Assembly: GCA_005889135.1 (NCBI GenBank)
Contig: VBEK01000123.1
Span: 1 to 64,000 of the forward strand
Source: Chloroflexota bacterium
GTDB lineage: Bacteria; Chloroflexota; Dormibacteria; Dormibacterales; Dormibacteraceae
Direction: 5' to 3'
DNA length: 64,000 nt
Shown: piece after piece, positions 43,382 to 51,322 of the stretch
Position numbering within the stretch: position 1 is the first letter of the stretch
How the letters are laid out: each line of letters begins with the position of its first letter
Made by a program: the position numbers and the translations under genes
The notes under the pieces: generated by a model
The model's input: the letters and a program-made list of their open reading frames with translations, nothing else
Told to the model about the DNA's origin: nothing
Databases searched by the model: none

Positions 43382-44304
43382 ACGCTGTGCCCCTCGTCAT
43401 CGGCATCGGCGCGGCGATCGGCGCCTACCTGCTGACCATCGGCATCATCGCGTCGCGCACCGCTGACGCGACCGCGCTGGCCCGCGAGCGCCTCGCCCGG
43501 CAGGAGGTCGGGCTCGGACAGAGCGCGGTCGCTCTGCAGCTGGAGCGGCCGTTCACCGAGCGCCTCTTTGGCCCGATGCGGCGGTGGCTCGACCGGCAGA
43601 TGCTGCGCCTGACGCCGGAGGCTCAGGCCGCAAACTTCCGCCGCCAGCTCGACTTCGTGGGCAACCCGATGGGCCTGGACCCGGTGAGCCTGCAGACCCT
43701 GCGCATCGCCGCCGCGGCGGCGTTCGGCGCCATCGGCACCGCCATCGGCATGTTCTTCGGCACGCCGTTCGCGATCGGGATCGCGCTCGTGGCCGGCGTC
43801 GCGGTCGGGTTTTACCTTCCGGTGGTGTGGCTCGACCAGCTCGTCCGCGACCGGCGGACAGAGCTCGAGGCGTCGTTGCCCAACGCGCTCGACGTGGTGG
43901 CGATCAGCATGGAGGCGGGGCTGGGCCTGGACCGGGCGCTGGAGCAGCTCGTGCGCCACCAGGACGATTCCCTGACTCTGCTGGTCGCGCGCGCCCTGCG
44001 CGAGATTCAGCTGGGCCGCCCTCGCCCCGACGCGCTGGAGGAGATGGCCGAGGCCACCGGCATCGACGACTTCGCGTCCCTCGTGCGCGGCATCCTCTAC
44101 GCCGAGCGCACGGGCGTGCCGATCGCGCGCACAATCGCCGCCCACGCGGCGCAGATGCGGGTCAAGCGCCGGCTGAAGATCCGCACCGAGGCGGCGCGCG
44201 CGTCGCTGAAGATCCTTATCCCCACCGTGGGGTGCGTCTTCCCCACGCTCTGGCTGATCCTGCTCGGACCGGCGCTGCTCGTCGTCCTGACCCTGGGGCA
44301 CTGA
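43378..44304 (+). CDS. tadC: Tad inner-membrane platform protein TadC
   Basis: 308-residue partner of TadB with the same F-domain layout: N-terminal helix, paired helices around 110-150, the domain PNALDVVAISMEAGLGLDRALEQLVRHQDDSLTLLVARALREIQLGRPRPDALEEMAEATGIDDFASLVRGILYAERTGVPIARTI, and a C-terminal helix VGCVFPTLWLILLGPALLVVL. ATG 43378-43380. Last gene of the plus arm; palindromic array C starts 3 bases after its stop. Confidence 0.92.
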   Translation: MNAVPLVIGIGAAIGAYLLTIGIIASRTADATALARERLARQEVGLGQSAVALQLERPFTERLFGPMRRWLDRQMLRLTPEAQAANFRRQLDFVGNPMGLDPVSLQTLRIAAAAAFGAIGTAIGMFFGTPFAIGIALVAGVAVGFYLPVVWLDQLVRDRRTELEASLPNALDVVAISMEAGLGLDRALEQLVRHQDDSLTLLVARALREIQLGRPRPDALEEMAEATGIDDFASLVRGILYAERTGVPIARTIAAHAAQMRVKRRLKIRTEAARASLKILIPTVGCVFPTLWLILLGPALLVVLTLGH

Positions 44305-44306
44305 CG

Positions 44307-44406
44307 GATAGTCGCGACTAACGCGCGTCCTGGTGGCAGAAAGCCACGGATAGTCGCGACTAACGCGCGTCCTGGTGGCGGAAAGCCTCGGATAGTCGCG
44401 ACTAAC
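44307..44406. repeat. Palindromic array C: three 42-bp units
   Basis: Three identical GATAGTCGCGACTAAC copies at 44307-44322, 44349-44364 and 44391-44406, period exactly 42. The two spacers are nearly identical (GCGCGTCCTGGTGGC then AGAAAGCCACG or GGAAAGCCTCG), so this array expanded recently. Fills the gap between convergent tadC and the MBL-fold gene. Confidence 0.97.
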
Positions 44407-44428
44407 ACGGAGTAGGGATTAGGTCAGG

Positions 44429-45055
44429 TCAGCTGAGGAATGGATTCATCTTCCGTTCGCGGCCGATCGTGGTCGCGGGGCCGTGGCCGCTGTAGACGAT
44501 CGTGTCGTCGGCCAGCGCCAGCAGCTTCGACCTGATGCCCTCCACGAGGGCGCGTCCATCAGAGTTGGCGAAATCCGAGCGCCCGATCGAGCCGGCGAAC
44601 AGGGCATCTCCCGTGAAGACATAGCCGTCGATCTTCAAGGACACGCCACCCGGGCTGTGGCCCGGCGTGTGCAGGACCTCGAACTCGAGCGTGCCGGCCC
44701 TGTAGATCTCGCCCTCCGCCAGCCTCGTCACGTCGTCGAACTGGGTGGCGATCGGGCCGAACTCGCTGCGGAGCGGTTTGCCCTGCTCGACCACGTCGCG
44801 CTCGGCGTCGTGGACGGCGATCGGCACCTTGCCGAACGCGTCACGCAGCTCGTGCAGGCCGGCGATGTGGTCGAGGTCGGTGTGGGTCAGGAGGATCGCC
44901 CTGACGTCGGCGCCACGGCGCCTCGCCAGCTCGACGACAAGGTCGGGCTCGAGGTTGGAGTCGATGACCACGGCGTCGCGGGTCTCCTTGTCTTCGACGA
45001 GGTAGGAGTTGGTGCCGAACCGGCGGTCGGCGGTCACCTCTACGCGAAGGCGCAC
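44429..45055 (-). CDS. MBL-fold metallo-hydrolase (glyoxalase II-like)
   Basis: 208 residues. Metal-binding signature THTDLDHIAG (HxHxDH variant, first His replaced by the THTD arrangement), HTPGHSPGGVS, a FTGDALF aspartate and C-terminal YSGHGPATTIGRERKMNPFL. Closest in layout to hydroxyacylglutathione-hydrolase-like YcbL proteins; substrate unknown. Start: GTG 45053-45055, overlapping by one base the TAG of the upstream gene. Confidence 0.87.
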   Translation of the reverse strand: MRLRVEVTADRRFGTNSYLVEDKETRDAVVIDSNLEPDLVVELARRRGADVRAILLTHTDLDHIAGLHELRDAFGKVPIAVHDAERDVVEQGKPLRSEFGPIATQFDDVTRLAEGEIYRAGTLEFEVLHTPGHSPGGVSLKIDGYVFTGDALFAGSIGRSDFANSDGRALVEGIRSKLLALADDTIVYSGHGPATTIGRERKMNPFLS

Positions 45056-46059
45056 TAAAGAGTCTTGCGGACGATGATGTGCCGCTCCGTCTCGCGGTGC
45101 GGCTGGAACCCGGCCGCGAGGTACATGCTCAGCGGACCGCGGTAGTTCGACTGGGGCGACTTCAGCTCCTTGACCGGGTAGGCCTCGGCGACCTTCACGC
45201 CGCGCGAGCGCAGACGGTCGAGCGCTGAGTCCAGGAGCTGCGTCGCGACGCCGTGGCCGCGATACGGCGCCGCGATGACGAAGCACGCGACCGACCCGAC
45301 GCCCTGCTGCTCGGCGGCGTTGAGGCCGAAGCGATGCATCACGCCGTTGAGACGTGTGGTCTCGCCGTAGTTGCACCAGCCGACCGGCTTGCCGTCGACG
45401 TACGCGAGCAGCGCCGTGACCTGGCGGTCACCGATCGCCTTCGACATGTCGCGGCGATTGTCGGCGGCCGTGCGCACCGCCCACTCCTCGTCGGTCTGGG
45501 TGCGGTGGGTCTCCATGCAGTAGCACGACTGCCAGCCGGGGTAGTCGCGGAAGGCGTCGTGGTCGAAGAACGACTGGTAGTCGGCGACGCGGTCCGGGGT
45601 CACGTCGTGGACCTTGATCTCGCCGATCTCCGGCTTGCGTGCGATCTCCGCCTGCGCCGTCGGGTCGTGCTCGAGGCGCAGGCCGCGGAGGAAGTTGCCG
45701 GCTTCCGCCTCCAGCAAACCGGCGACGATCTCAGGCGCCTTCCAGGACATGCTGACCCGGGAGCCTTTCTTCGCTCGCGTCACGTCCCACGTGATCGTGT
45801 GCGGCGGCTGCTTCGCGAACGCCGGCGCAAACAGAAAGTTCGTCCGCAGCTCCAGGCGCTTCGGCGCCTCGACCGCGAGCACCTCGGAAACCTCGGCTGC
45901 GTTCCCGGCATCGTCCTCCCAGCGGATCGAGCCGCCCTTCACGAACTCGCCCTTCGCCGTCAGCCGGTAGTACCAGCGCCGGCGTTTGGGCGATACGAGA
46001 GCAGCCCAGGCGGCCTTGACGGGAACGTCGAGCTGGACGTCCCGGGATCCGGTCTTCAC
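45055..46059 (-). CDS. SRPBCC (AHSA1-like) and GNAT acetyltransferase fusion
   Basis: 334 residues joining two domains. Residues 1-140: START/SRPBCC lipid-binding-like fold (VQLDVPVKAAWAALVSPKRRRWYYRLTAKGEF...GGSIRWEDDAGNAAEVSEVLAVEAPKRLELRTNF). Residues about 160-334: GNAT acetyltransferase with the acetyl-CoA loop IAAPYRGHGVATQLLDSALDRLRSRGV (R/QxxGxG/A). A Cys-rich CYCMETHRTQ precedes it. Substrate unknown. GTG start 46057-46059 overlaps the rsh stop (GTGA); the upstream open frame is a shadow of rsh. Confidence 0.82.
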   Translation of the reverse strand: MKTGSRDVQLDVPVKAAWAALVSPKRRRWYYRLTAKGEFVKGGSIRWEDDAGNAAEVSEVLAVEAPKRLELRTNFLFAPAFAKQPPHTITWDVTRAKKGSRVSMSWKAPEIVAGLLEAEAGNFLRGLRLEHDPTAQAEIARKPEIGEIKVHDVTPDRVADYQSFFDHDAFRDYPGWQSCYCMETHRTQTDEEWAVRTAADNRRDMSKAIGDRQVTALLAYVDGKPVGWCNYGETTRLNGVMHRFGLNAAEQQGVGSVACFVIAAPYRGHGVATQLLDSALDRLRSRGVKVAEAYPVKELKSPQSNYRGPLSMYLAAGFQPHRETERHIIVRKTL

Positions 46060-48185
46060 GACGCTTCCCGCGCCACCGTGTGCACGTCCTTCACACCCTC
46101 GAGCTTCTCCATCAGGCGCGATAGCTGCGCCAGCGAGTCGATCTCCACCGTAGCCGACACGACAGCGGTCTTGTCGTCGTAGACGTGGACCTGGAGGGCC
46201 GACATGTTGACCCGGTTCTCCGCCACCACCGTGGCGATGTCGCGCATCAGGCCCTGGCGGTCGAACGCCTCGATCTTGATCGCGACCGGGTACAGGTGCG
46301 TGGCATCCGACTCCCAGTCGACGGGTACGACCCGCGACGCGTCCTGGGCGTTGACGGCGTTCATGCAGTCTGCGCGGTGGACCGTCACCCCCTTTCCCCG
46401 AGTCGTGTAGCCGACGATCGCGTCGCCGGGCACCGGCTGGCAGCAGGTGGCGATGGTGGTCAGGATCCCCTTCTCCCCACGCACCAGCACGCGGGGCGAA
46501 GGCTGGATCTGGGGGATGCTCGGGATGGTGCGCAGGTCGGCGCCGGGCGTGTCGAGGCTCAGCGCCATCCGCATCACCACCGCGTGTGGCGAGAGGTCGC
46601 CGTAGCCGATGGCGGCGAGAAAGTCGTCGATGGTCGCGAACTTCTGCAGGGACGCGATCTCCAGCAGCTTGGGCTCTGGCAGGTCGGCCAGGCTGACCCG
46701 GTGCATGCGGTGCAGCTCCTTGTCGAGCAGGTCGCGGCCCTTGGCGACGTTCTCCTCGCGGCGCTGGCTCTTGAACCACTTGCGGATGCGCTCCTTGGCC
46801 GAAGCGCTTTTGACGAAGTTCAGCCAGTCGCGGCTAGGACCGTGCGGTCCCTTGGAGGTCAGGATCTCCACGATCTCGCCGTTCTGGAGCGCGTAGTCGA
46901 GCGGCACCATGCGCCCGTTGACCTTGGCGCCGATGCAGTGGTGGCCGACCTCGGTGTGGATGCGATACGCGAAGTCGACGGGGGTGGAGTCGGCGGGAAG
47001 GTTGATCACGTCGCCGCGCGGCGTGAAGACGTAGACCTCGTCCTCGAACAGGTCGACCTTGACGGTGTTGAGGAACGACTCGGCGTCCCCCACCTCGTTC
47101 TGCCACTCGAGCAGGCTGCGCAGCCACGAGAGCTTCTGGTCGAAGCTCGCGTCCTTGCCGCCTTCCTTATATGTCCAGTGTGCCGCGACGCCGAACTCGG
47201 CCACGCGGTGCATCTCCTGGGTCCGGATCTGGATCTCGATCGGCTCGCCTGTGTGGGTGATGACCGTGGTGTGCAGCGACTGGTAGCCGTTGGACTTCGG
47301 CATGGCGACGTAGTCCTTGAACCGTCCGGGCATCGGCTTCCACAGCGAGTGCACGACGCCGAGTACGCCGTAGCAGTCGCGCACGCTGTCGACCAGGACG
47401 CGGATCGCCGACAGGTCGTAGATCTCGGAGAAGTCCTTGCCTTCGCGGGTCATCTTCTGCCAGACCGAGTAGATGTGCTTGGGCCGGCCGGTGATCTCGG
47501 CCTGGATGCCGACCTTCTCCAGCTCGCGGGCCAGGATCTCGCGCAGATCGGACACCAGCGACTCGCGGTCGGCGCGCTTGCGCGCGATCCGGCTGATGAC
47601 GTCCGTGTAGGCGTCGGGCTCGAGGTTGCGAAACGCCAGGTCCTCGAGCTCCCACTTGATCTGGCCGATGCCGAGCCGGTGAGCGAGTGGCGCGTAGATG
47701 TCCAGCGTCTCGCGCGAGATCTTGCGCCGCTTGGGCTCCGCCAGGGGTTCGAGGGTCCGCATGTTGTGCAGGCGGTCGGCGAGCTTGATGAGGACGACCC
47801 GCAGGTCTTCCGCCATCGCCACCATCATCTTGCGGATGTTCTCGGCCTGCTGCTGCTGGTCGGTCCGCAGGGAGATCCGGCCCAGCTTGGTGACGCCGTC
47901 GACCAGGCGCGCCACCTCTGGCCCGAACTCGCGCCTGACCTCTTCGGCGGTCAGGTTGGTGTCCTCGACCGTGTCGTGAAGCAGCGCGGCGGCGATGGTC
48001 TCGGCGTCCAGCTCCAGGTCGGCGAGGATGGCCGCCACCTCGAGGGGGTGGTTGACATAGTCCTCGCCCGACAAGCGGCGCTGGCCGTGGTGGGCGGTGG
48101 CGGCGCGCTCGTACGCCTTCCGGACCATGACCTGGCCCTTCGGATCGAGGTGATCGGCAACTCTGAGAAGCTCGGAAACTGTCAT
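46056..48185 (-). CDS. rsh: Bifunctional (p)ppGpp synthetase/hydrolase (RSH)
   Basis: 709 residues in standard order: HD hydrolase domain (GEDYVNHPLEVAAILADLELDAETIAAALLHDTVEDT, about 40-80), RelA/SpoT synthetase with RFKD in GRFKDYVAMPKSNGYQSLHTTV (the RXKD form found in bifunctional enzymes), TGS domain (VYVFTPRGDVINLPADSTPVDFAYRIHTEVGHHC), a Cys/His conserved region (ATCCQPVPGDAIVGYTTRGKGVTVHRADC) and C-terminal ACT domain. ATG start 48183-48185 with a TAAACT -10 box upstream. Governs the stringent response. Confidence 0.96.
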   Translation of the reverse strand: MTVSELLRVADHLDPKGQVMVRKAYERAATAHHGQRRLSGEDYVNHPLEVAAILADLELDAETIAAALLHDTVEDTNLTAEEVRREFGPEVARLVDGVTKLGRISLRTDQQQQAENIRKMMVAMAEDLRVVLIKLADRLHNMRTLEPLAEPKRRKISRETLDIYAPLAHRLGIGQIKWELEDLAFRNLEPDAYTDVISRIARKRADRESLVSDLREILARELEKVGIQAEITGRPKHIYSVWQKMTREGKDFSEIYDLSAIRVLVDSVRDCYGVLGVVHSLWKPMPGRFKDYVAMPKSNGYQSLHTTVITHTGEPIEIQIRTQEMHRVAEFGVAAHWTYKEGGKDASFDQKLSWLRSLLEWQNEVGDAESFLNTVKVDLFEDEVYVFTPRGDVINLPADSTPVDFAYRIHTEVGHHCIGAKVNGRMVPLDYALQNGEIVEILTSKGPHGPSRDWLNFVKSASAKERIRKWFKSQRREENVAKGRDLLDKELHRMHRVSLADLPEPKLLEIASLQKFATIDDFLAAIGYGDLSPHAVVMRMALSLDTPGADLRTIPSIPQIQPSPRVLVRGEKGILTTIATCCQPVPGDAIVGYTTRGKGVTVHRADCMNAVNAQDASRVVPVDWESDATHLYPVAIKIEAFDRQGLMRDIATVVAENRVNMSALQVHVYDDKTAVVSATVEIDSLAQLSRLMEKLEGVKDVHTVAREAS

Positions 48186-48201
48186 TTCGGGGTTGGGATG
48201 A

Positions 48202-48207
48202 AGTTTA
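48202..48207 (-). promoter_or_regulatory. -10 box (TAAACT) of rsh
   Basis: TAAACT on the minus strand ends 16 bases before the rsh ATG, giving a leader of about 10 bases. Sits in the 77-base divergent gap with the HD-GYP gene. Confidence 0.4.
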
Positions 48208-48243
48208 GATTCGCTATCTAGCTTCCCCCGCCGAACCCGAACC

Positions 48244-48249
48244 TAGACT
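48244..48249 (+). promoter_or_regulatory. -10 box (TAGACT) of the HD-GYP gene
   Basis: TAGACT ends 13 bases before the ATG at 48263; no Shine-Dalgarno sequence intervenes. Leader would be about 6 bases. Confidence 0.4.
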
Positions 48250-48262
48250 AACGAGCCGCGAC

Positions 48263-51241
48263 ATGAACTCGGGAAGGGCGCTCCTGGGGGTCCGGATCGG
48301 CTCCGCGGCGGCCGCGGGCGCCCTCATCCTGGCCGGCGCGACGCTGAACGCCATTGACCGGGACGAGCCTGGGATGGCGCTCGCCGCCGCCGCCGGGCTG
48401 CTCGCCGTCGCCGCCGGCGCGAACTTTCGCTCCTGGCGGTTGGCCGCGCCCCTGGGCGCGGGATCGCTGGTCCTGACCCTGGTGATCGCCCAGTTCAACG
48501 CGCGGGGAGGCGATGTGGCGTTCCAGGTAGGCGGGTTAGCCCTTCTTTTCGTCGGTGGTGTCTGCGCGCTCGTCGCCTACCGAAGCTTCGCCGGCGAGCT
48601 TCGCCGGCGAGCCGACGAGGTTGCGAGACTGACCGCCCAGCTGGGCCAGAAGCATCAGGCGTTCGTCGCCGCGACGTCGGACATGAACGGGACGAGGCCC
48701 GGCGACACGGCCGCGATCACGGCCGGCATCGCCGCCAACGTCCACGCCGACTTCGCATGCTGCTACCTGACCTCGGCGGACGGGCGGCGGTTCGTGCCGC
48801 AGCCGCCAGGCGTCGGGGTTGAACGCTTGCGGCCGCAGGCGGTCAACCGGCCGCACGGCGACGCAGGCCCACTGCTCGCGGCCATCGAGAGCAGGACCAC
48901 CTACGCGGCGCGTGATGAGAACGGACTCGTCGAGCTGGTCAGCTATTTGCCCGACGGTTTCCACCTGCAGAGCGTGCTGGCCGTGCCCATGCCGATGGAC
49001 GATCACATCGGCGGGTTCATCGTTCTCGGTCGCACCGGCGGACAGTTCTCGGAGGACGACCAGCGCCTCGCCGCCACCCTCGTGGCCCGCGCGGGGACGG
49101 AGTTCTCGAGCGCGCAGCTCGTCGCCCAGACCCGTCACGAGTCGGCGCGGTACTCGCTCATGAACGAGCTCGTGAAAGAGGCCTCGGGAAAGACCATGAA
49201 AGAGGTGCTCGAGCTCGTCATCAGGCGTGGCTCGGAGGTGATCCGCTACGACGCCGGGCGTGCACTGCTGTTCCAGCCGGACAACACCTATGGCTCGCTC
49301 GACGGCGATGCGCCCGCTTCCGAGGCCATCGACGGACCGCTCGCGCGGGTGCGGGATGGCGAGACCATGCTCCGTAACCTGGTCACGGAAGATGAGGGCA
49401 TCTACTGCGGACTCCAGCCGGAACGGCTCGGCGGAACGATCAACGAAGCGCTGACGCCGATCCGAGGCAAGGTCGGCGTCATCGGCGCCCTCTGTCTGGG
49501 ACGGCGCGGAACCTCCGGATTCAGCCAGCAAGACATCAGCGCGCTCGACGACCTCGGATCGATGTCCGGCGTGGCGGTCGAGAACTCTCGCATCCTCCAG
49601 GTGGTCACCGGTCAGGCGACGCGGTTGGACACGGCCCTGGACGCGCTCGGGGAGGTGTCCGCCGCGCTGACCACCGTGACTGAGGGCTCCAAGGTCCTCG
49701 AGCAGAAGACGCTGGAGGCGGCGATCCGCGTGGTCGACGGCACCGCCGGGATGCTCACGCGCACCACCTCGGAAGGACACCAGGTCGCCATCATGGCCGT
49801 CTGGCTGGCGGCGGACCCGAGCGGGACGGTCTTCCAGAACGGCCAGGGCGTCGTCGGGGCGACGATGCTGAGCGGCCGGGCGACCGTGGTGGGCGATCTG
49901 GCCTGGCAGGCCGAGCTCGCGTCGCCGCCAGATCTCGCGGGACTCGAGGCGGCGATCTGCACGCCGATGCTCGAGGAGGGACAGCTCTGGGGCACCCTCT
50001 CCGTCTTCGACGACAAGAAGCGGGAGTGGACTGCGGACGACCAGCGCGTCCTGGCCACGCTCGCCAACCAGGGCGTGGTGGCCGTGCGCAACGCAGAGCT
50101 GTACGAGAAGAACGAGCGCAGCATCTGGGAGCTCCGCAACCTGCAGGAGGCGTTGCAGGCGGCGACCTCCACTCTCGACTTGAGCCAGGTGCTGCAGCAG
50201 GTGCTCGCAGGGGCGGCAAAGGCGTCCTCCGCCCAGATCGGGTGCCTCGCACTCGACGACGGCGGGCGCCTCGCGCTGAAAGGTGGGTTTGGCACCGATC
50301 ACGCGACGGCCGAGAAGCTGGCGCTGGACATCGGCGGTGACATCTGCCGCCGCGTGATGGAGTCGGGAGAGGCGGTCATGGAGGCGCGGGCGCAGGAATC
50401 CAGAGCCGAGAGCCCTTTGAACCCGAGGGCGGTCCTGTGTGTGCCGATAACGCTGCGGGGCACACCTCTCGGGGTTCTCTTCCTGGCCAACTATCAGCTG
50501 GGTCACGCGTTTTCCGCGGATCACCGCAACCTGGTGACCGAGCTGGCGACTCAGGCTGCGGTGGCGATCGACAACGCGAGGCTGTTCAAGGACCGCGAGG
50601 ACGTCATCTTCCAGTCCCTGGTCGCGCTCGCGAACACCTCCGACGCCCGCGACCGCTACACCGCAGGTCACTCGCAGCGGGTCACGCAGTACGCGCTGAT
50701 GATCGCGCGCCAGATGAAGTACTCACCGAGCGATCAGAGCGCATGGGTGCGCCTCGAGCGTGGGGCGCGGCTGCACGACATCGGCAAGATCGGCGTCCCA
50801 GACGAGATCCTGCGCAAGCCGGGCAAGCTGACCGGGGAAGAGTTCGAGAAGATGAAGTCCCACACGACCGTGGGCTACAACATCCTGAGCGCGCTGAAGA
50901 TGCTCACCGACGAGCTGGTCATCGTGCGCTCGCACCACGAGCGGTACGACGGCAAGGGTTACCCGGACCGGAAGAAGGACGACGAGCTGCCGCTGTTCGC
51001 ATGGATCGTCTCGGCGGCCGACGCAATCGACGCGATGACATCGGACCGGCCGTATCGGAAGGGGATGTCGCTGGAGGTCGCGATCGATCAGGTGCGCGAG
51101 GGTGCGGGGACGCACTTCCACCCCGACGTGGCGGAGGCGGTCCTGGACGCGGCTCAGAACGGGACGCTGAAGCTCATCCCGCAGGAGTCTGTAAACCCCG
51201 ACGCGCCGGCGGTGGGAGCGTTCGAGAACCCGACGGGCTGA
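48263..51241 (+). CDS. Membrane GAF-domain protein with HD-GYP phosphodiesterase
   Basis: 992 residues. Four N-terminal membrane helices (about 7-110), a short coiled linker, several GAF-type sensor repeats (approximately 140-300, 305-465, 470-620 and 640-790), then HD-GYP: HDIGKIG with HD at 838-839 and HHERYDGKGYP at 891-901, all catalytic motifs intact. Predicted to hydrolyse cyclic di-GMP (or related dinucleotides) in response to signals sensed by the GAF domains. Divergent from rsh, so the two alarmone/second-messenger enzymes share a promoter region. Followed 8 bases later by palindromic array D. Confidence 0.92.
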   Translation: MNSGRALLGVRIGSAAAAGALILAGATLNAIDRDEPGMALAAAAGLLAVAAGANFRSWRLAAPLGAGSLVLTLVIAQFNARGGDVAFQVGGLALLFVGGVCALVAYRSFAGELRRRADEVARLTAQLGQKHQAFVAATSDMNGTRPGDTAAITAGIAANVHADFACCYLTSADGRRFVPQPPGVGVERLRPQAVNRPHGDAGPLLAAIESRTTYAARDENGLVELVSYLPDGFHLQSVLAVPMPMDDHIGGFIVLGRTGGQFSEDDQRLAATLVARAGTEFSSAQLVAQTRHESARYSLMNELVKEASGKTMKEVLELVIRRGSEVIRYDAGRALLFQPDNTYGSLDGDAPASEAIDGPLARVRDGETMLRNLVTEDEGIYCGLQPERLGGTINEALTPIRGKVGVIGALCLGRRGTSGFSQQDISALDDLGSMSGVAVENSRILQVVTGQATRLDTALDALGEVSAALTTVTEGSKVLEQKTLEAAIRVVDGTAGMLTRTTSEGHQVAIMAVWLAADPSGTVFQNGQGVVGATMLSGRATVVGDLAWQAELASPPDLAGLEAAICTPMLEEGQLWGTLSVFDDKKREWTADDQRVLATLANQGVVAVRNAELYEKNERSIWELRNLQEALQAATSTLDLSQVLQQVLAGAAKASSAQIGCLALDDGGRLALKGGFGTDHATAEKLALDIGGDICRRVMESGEAVMEARAQESRAESPLNPRAVLCVPITLRGTPLGVLFLANYQLGHAFSADHRNLVTELATQAAVAIDNARLFKDREDVIFQSLVALANTSDARDRYTAGHSQRVTQYALMIARQMKYSPSDQSAWVRLERGARLHDIGKIGVPDEILRKPGKLTGEEFEKMKSHTTVGYNILSALKMLTDELVIVRSHHERYDGKGYPDRKKDDELPLFAWIVSAADAIDAMTSDRPYRKGMSLEVAIDQVREGAGTHFHPDVAEAVLDAAQNGTLKLIPQESVNPDAPAVGAFENPTG

Positions 51242-51249
51242 ACGGCGTC

Positions 51250-51307
51250 GATAGTCCGGACTATCGACGGTTCCGGCCGCCAGGACGTGGCGTTAGTCCG
51301 GACTATC
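51250..51307. repeat. Palindromic array D: two 42-bp units with CCGG core
   Basis: GATAGTCCGGACTATC (51250-51265, a perfect 16-base palindrome) and GTTAGTCCGGACTATC (51292-51307), period exactly 42. On the complementary strand its spacer contains ACGTCCTGGCGGC, close to the CGTCCTGGTGGC of array C, so the spacers share ancestry. Fills the gap between convergent HD-GYP and proS. Confidence 0.95.
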
Positions 51308-51322
51308 GGATATCGGGACCGT

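Noticed and set aside
44307-44406. Intrinsic terminators at convergent gene ends
   Set aside because: The palindrome has no spare loop (best RNA form is a short stem with a CGCG loop), there is no T-run, and a fixed 42-bp spacing is not explained by termination.
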